This document shows, piece by piece, positions 59,977-64,000 of a stretch of DNA of 64,000 nt; the first letter of the stretch is position 1, and each line of letters begins with the position of its first letter. Source of the DNA: Atriophallophorus winterbourni (Eukaryota; Platyhelminthes; Trematoda; Plagiorchiida; Microphallidae); contig JACCGJ010009910.1 of assembly GCA_013407085.1 (NCBI GenBank), forward strand, positions 62,001 through 126,000. The letters are read 5' to 3'. The position numbers and the translations under genes are program-made. Below the pieces are notes generated by a model. That model was not told the DNA's origin and made no database searches. It saw nothing but the letters and a program-made list of their open reading frames with translations.

Positions 59977-60692
59977 ATCAACTAAAAAGGTTAGATATTC
60001 CAGGACATGGAACTCATCAGGAATTTTAAATGGACTTGTTACAAGCACGTTATGAATAACACTAAAGCACACTGCTGATACGAGTTTCATGATCGGTAAG
60101 CGAACAAACAGTTAAAATCACTGCTGGATTTTTACTCGTAGAACTGAGGTTACAAGGTCGCAAAGCGACTTAGTGTGGTTGATTTCACAAGACTAAAAAC
60201 AGCGATGCTCACTAACGGTAACAAGATTCTAAACCACAGGTCAATTCATTTGGATTAGTAACATAGTAATCTTAACTTAGCAAACGGCTAGCGCCTAGAG
60301 GGCAAGTGCTTAGCTCCGGCTGTTGTAGGTAAAGCATTTTAATGGGAATACTACAAAGCCATCACATATTTTTCCAACTATTATTGATATCGAGTTCAGA
60401 TGAGAGTCGGAAACACGTTACAATTCCCTGAAAGGCAGGTGTTCACTATTTATGAGACGGCGAATCACTGCCACAAGTTGAAGATAACATATAATTGTAA
60501 AAACTGCCCATGAAAGCACCAAAAAACCAACGATAAGAATGCGTATTTGCAACAAGACATTGTGATTCGTTTGAAGCTGGAGGCAAGCTTGAAAAAAGGG
60601 AAAGTAAATTTCAGGTCAACAGATAGCTGAGCTGTACACGAAGACGTAGTCATACAATGTACATTTATAATAATCGTTAAATTCAAAATGGA
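59977..60692. other. Intergenic DNA or 3' UTR of the zinc-knuckle gene
   Basis: This lies just downstream of the minus-strand stop at 60693. No other feature is supported. Confidence 0.35.
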
Positions 60693-61068
60693 TCAAGAAA
60701 CGAAGAACAAACGGGGTGTCTTTTTATTGGATGTCTGATCCACTTCGACAACACCGAAATCGTCATCATCCATACTCGTTCGAAATGGATCGGATAACAC
60801 ATTGAGTGTTATTCTTTTCGATTCTTCCGGCTGTTCCGATGTTTTCTTTTGTCTCAGCGGGCATTTGAACTGTCTATGGTCTGATTTTTTACAAAAAAGA
60901 CAAAACCCGGAATCTCCACTGACCGCCTTTACACTCTGGAGCTGATCGGTAGGATCGTACAAAGTTTCAGAATGGCTATCTTTTTTGACACGCGAAGTAG
61001 GCACTTTGAAGCCTTTGCCTTTCGGCTTGGGGTTCGTATATTTTTTCGAATGCTTCATTGAAAGCAAT
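60693..61068 (-). CDS. CCHC zinc-knuckle protein, terminal exon
   Basis: The function is unknown; single CCHC knuckles usually bind RNA or single-stranded DNA. The exon starts after a good acceptor (TGTTTTTTACAG, ending at 61069) and stays open to the stop at 60693. An in-frame ATG at 61058 could be the start if the exon is the first coding one. The protein is very basic at the N-terminus (MKHSKKYTNPKPKGKGFK). It has a knuckle CLFCKKSDHRQFKC (C-x2-C-x4-H-x4-C, about 60905-60860) and an acidic patch (MDDDDFGVVEVD) near the C-terminus. It is on the same strand as the DUF3883 gene 1.4 kb upstream but shows no sign of belonging to it. I do not recognise the family. It does not resemble a Gypsy gag knuckle in its surroundings. 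Confidence 0.65.
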
Positions 61069-62471
61069 CTGTAAAAAACAGATACAATCAAAACTCGTAT
61101 TCAAATGATGGCAAAACACATCTCAGGAAAATGACAAGCAATCGCAATAGGACAACAATGAATTTATTTACAGACACTGAAATGGTGGCATGCAGGTAAT
61201 GTGCTAAATTGATTTGCCACCGGTAGTGAGCTGCGTACGGATACAAACTTGAGTCTCACTATCATTTCTATTTTCTTTCTCAGATCTCTCTAGGCCTGGG
61301 TAACCAGGTGGTATCTATGACAGTGCGACACTTTGCATGGATCAGGCTTGTGATTTCTGACATATATATTGAATCAGAGCACAACTGGTTAGCATAATTG
61401 CAGACCAAGTTGTGATAATACATATAGACCTTAATATCGGTAACGAAATACAAACAGGCGGGCAGGAAGTTGGTGTAAAAAAGCCAACGAGAACGAAAAC
61501 CGGGTTGAAATACTCTGGTGTCGAATAGATCGAATGAGGTTGTCCAGCGAATTGCTTCTGTGAGTCAAAATATACTGTGATCTTGAAAGTAAATTAGGAC
61601 ACTGCGTAAAGCACATCCGAAGTACTTTTGAGAATATCTCTCTGGTACAATAAAATATGTTTCTTGTCAAACAAAATATTGCAGAGAACTATGGACAAAT
61701 AGTCATTAGATTCGATCACCTCAATTGTTGCAGTAGCAGGCTAAGTATCTTCAACAGAGACATGAAACCGATTAATACAACGCACTCTTGGGATAACCCG
61801 CCGTTATTGATCTCTTATAGTCAGAACCAACAAATTTATCCTGTATTGCAGTCACCAATGTCTATCTAGGATCTCAGTGGGATTGGCTCAACAGTCCTCG
61901 ATTGTCTCTCAATGAAGCCTAATACTTTAAGCCGTGCCCATTACGATCCTTTAAATGGAAGTTGGTCAACGGGAGAATGTTGAAGATCAACCGGTTTCGG
62001 GGTTCGCATCCAGCCATGAAAAGTATACACTTTGAATTTCGGCAATAGATTTTCTACCGAGAACAGTTGGAAAACCAGAAATCATTATAATATCTTAAAA
62101 AATGAAAAGAACCATCGTATTTAAAATTTCCAAAGGAAAGGGATACAGCGTGTAACGGCAGTAAACCTAGTCACCTTTTGTAAAATGACTCAAAAGTACG
62201 AAGCCCGCAAAATGGCTTAATTGAGGATTAAAGTGGCACAGCCCATAAATACTGATCGATAAGTAGAAAACATGCATTCGACTATTCTTTGACAATACAC
62301 AGAGTGTCAACCACGCGATTGATACAAAAGATCGTCAAATAAAAGATAATGATCGTTCACTCAGACTCCCATTAATGTGGACACAAACGGGAAACAGAAT
62401 AACAACAAAACAACTGTGGAAACCCTGTTATATTTTCAATGGTATAAGAAGCTGGTGATACAAAACCGAGT
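61069..62471. other. Intron or intergenic DNA, nothing recognised
   Basis: This lies between the zinc-knuckle exon and the end of the DUF3883 gene. It should hold the first part of the zinc-knuckle gene and the 3' UTR of its neighbour. Minus-strand frame 61670-61431 (79 codons, serine- and leucine-rich) is not assignable. Confidence 0.3.
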
Positions 62472-62851
62472 TCAGGAATGCAGCATGGCTATGCACAACT
62501 GCAAAGAAGGAGAGTGTTCACGCAGCCGGGCAATCATATCGGGGATATGTACAACTTTGGGTGGGTGGTCGGAGCTCACGTCTCTAGACCAGACCACTCG
62601 GAGTAGATGATAGCGCCAACCCTGATGAAGAGCGCAGGCGATTTCGTTCACGGACAGCTGGAACAAATCGGGCGAGGACGATGAATGAGTCGCGTGTGCC
62701 AAGGTGGATTTGACTTCAAGATAAAGCGGACCAACAAGTAAGATGCCGGGAACATCCGGTGTCGCTCTGCGCTTGATGCGAATAATATTTGCGGCCAGTT
62801 CATCCCTAACCGAATCCATTAATTGGTGCCAATTGTTTTCGGTACATTCAA
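62472..62851 (-). CDS. NO VEIN/DUF3883-type C-terminal domain protein, last exon
   Basis: The exon opens after the acceptor CTTATTTGTTTTTCAG (ending at 62852) and ends with the stop at 62474-62472; 125 residues plus a split valine codon. It holds the second half of the domain: a PLYLEVKST strand with the E-x-K pair typical of PD-(D/E)xK-like folds (about residue 41-49), then FQLSVNEIACALHQGWRYHLLRVV (the S/T..E...A...G..Y.(L/I)..V pattern of this family) and a terminal PKVVHIPDMIARL. A loop (HATHSSSSPD) sits after the E-x-K strand. In plants NO VEIN acts in development; in animals such domains end large, poorly studied proteins. Family confidence is fair; activity is unknown. Confidence 0.75.
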
Positions 62852-63384
62852 CTGAAAAACAAATAAGAAACTTAACGGTAAAATGTACAAACAAAACACA
62901 CATACAAGTGCAAGTATATATTCATAGGTGGGTGCTCGCTGGATTTGCAGAATAAGTTGTGTACGTATTGTCACTCAAATCGATAACATCATCAACGTTA
63001 TTTTTCACAGAGCCATGAAAGCCCATCATGGAATAACAATCCATACGTAGGAATTTCTCGAGGCCCCGAAATTCAATCACACAGTCACTTAATCAAAGTA
63101 GGCAAGTGGGTTGTACATATTGGCCAAGGAAATAGGAGTCACCAAGTGCCATGACACATGAGAATATAGTATAAAAGCTGGTTAAATTCAAGGCCGTCGT
63201 GCAAAAAATAGGCTGGTGTGATCTGTTCGACTATGATAGATACTCAACGAACACCTAGTTATGAATTTGTGACAGATTAGCATATATAGTTACCGCCATG
63301 AAAGAGATACTAAACGGAACACACAAAGCAAACACATCACAAACATTGTGGATGAAATCGGGCACAGGAACGTAATTAGCTCAC

Positions 63385-63723
63385 CCTGTAAATCCACTTC
63401 GATATCAAATGGTTGTCGTGATTCCGCATCCTTGTTGCACCAATGACAACGAACCACCCGACCGGTGCCCAGCAATGGGTGTCCGGTCGGAAAGTCCAGA
63501 CCGGCGACTTGATCGAAATGGTGATGCTTTTCTTGAACACGTTGGATCGTTTCGGTCAGGTGATGGTAGACAAACATTTCACCCGCCCGACCCACATCCG
63601 TGGAAGTGGAATCGTACTGAGTGAGCATCCGCTTCAAACGGTCCGTAAGGGAATCGGGTAACGAAACACGCCAGATATCCGCGTCGGATGAGAAAAGGCT
63701 CGCGGTATTCGTAGCCCGTCGAC
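63385..63723 (-). CDS. NO VEIN/DUF3883-type C-terminal domain protein, penultimate exon (partial gene)
   Basis: The minus-strand frame is open from a stop near 63745 down to the donor GTGAGC (63384-63379). The likely acceptor is CTCACATTCAG (ending 63724), giving GRRATNTASLFSSDADIWRVSL, then RLKRMLTQYDSTSTDVGRAGEMFVYHHL and VRCHWCNKDAESRQPFDIEV. VGRAGE...V and PFDIEV are the first helix and the D-x-E strand of DUF3883. The codon split G|TT across the 533-bp intron (62852-63384) gives valine and keeps the frame (DLQ-V-ECTENNW). Upstream exons lie beyond or near the right edge. A 63-residue N-terminal stretch ahead of the domain looks like linker. Confidence 0.72.
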
Positions 63724-64000
63724 CTGAATGTGAGTTGCGATCAATGGATCAATGGTATTGGCTAACAATCATAGGACGGTCAAGGAAGAAATTAGCAGCT
63801 GTGAAGGACACAATCAACATCAAAGGCAGTATTATGTCGACAGTAAGCACAAGCGCTTAACCGCTTTATATACACGACATTGAATATTCCCAAACAGCTG
63901 TGAAGGGTGGGACTTAAAATACTTTAAAATCCGTACAACAGTAAGCATACATCATCAGACACGACTGCTCCTGTTAATAAACAGCAAGAACTGGTATAAT
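63724..64000. other. Intron of the DUF3883 gene, nothing else recognised
   Basis: A second acceptor-like site (GTGTCCTTCACAG, about 63800-63812 on the minus strand) exists, but the frame it would give meets a stop before 63745. Confidence 0.3.

Overview
The window looks like intron-rich, transposon-dominated nuclear DNA of an animal, most probably a parasitic flatworm (digenean trematode). The basis is the mix of repeats: CR1-like, RTE/SR2-like and other endonuclease-type LINEs, a Ty3/Gypsy remnant, a Penelope-like (GIY-YIG) element tail and many hammerhead-ribozyme-like motifs. Host genes have GT/AG introns. Nothing bacterial (operons, ribosome binding sites, CRISPR) is visible. The species assignment is an inference; no host gene seen here fixes it.

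Host genes are few and all partial. A protocadherin-like first coding exon lies on the minus strand at 10965-11632 (signal peptide, first cadherin repeat ending in a DINDNAP box, splice donor). A CCHC zinc-knuckle exon lies at 60693-61068 (minus). The last two exons of a protein with a NO VEIN/DUF3883-type C-terminal domain lie at 62472-63723 (minus), with an intron of 533 bp whose splice phases match.

The rest is repeat wreckage. Left part (1-17900): hammerhead-like repeats (318-480, 3730-3860, a tandem array at 5141-5770, 12555-12640, 17530-17870), two copies of a LINE here called family A (2915-3720, 7612-9145), a nearly full-length but decayed SR2-like RTE (12700-15830, minus) and a family A tail (17053-17463). 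Middle (19000-41200): CR1-like elements in both orientations (19045-22370, 22925-23853, 24010-26490, 28190-28640, 33060-34470, 39660-40490), the longest family A copy (29590-31914), a Penelope-like tail with two hammerhead-like motifs (32020-32345), a LINE ORF1-like relic (34716-36100, minus) and the hammerhead copy with the best core (41055-41098). Right part (41200-60000): mostly unannotatable AT-rich DNA, then a CR1 fragment (46370-46910), a decayed Gypsy pol (53236-56820, minus) surrounding an RTE 3' half (53552-54470), and a Penelope-like inverted unit (58850-59962).

The most unusual structure is that last unit. Two outward-facing 3' ends of a Penelope-like element (GIY-YIG C-terminus, 3' UTR, hammerhead-like motif) are joined head to head and flanked by one perfect 14-bp direct repeat, so they look like a single insertion. 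The hammerhead-like motifs fall into two classes that share CUGANGA...GAAAC and have a palindromic stem III (ACGU or ACCGGU). That favours action as dimers, and one locus carries them in a 234-bp tandem arrangement. CR1 3' ends have also inserted inside other LINEs; two of these nested insertions have short target-site duplications. Every LINE or Gypsy copy inspected here carries stops, frameshifts or damaged catalytic boxes, so none looks autonomous.
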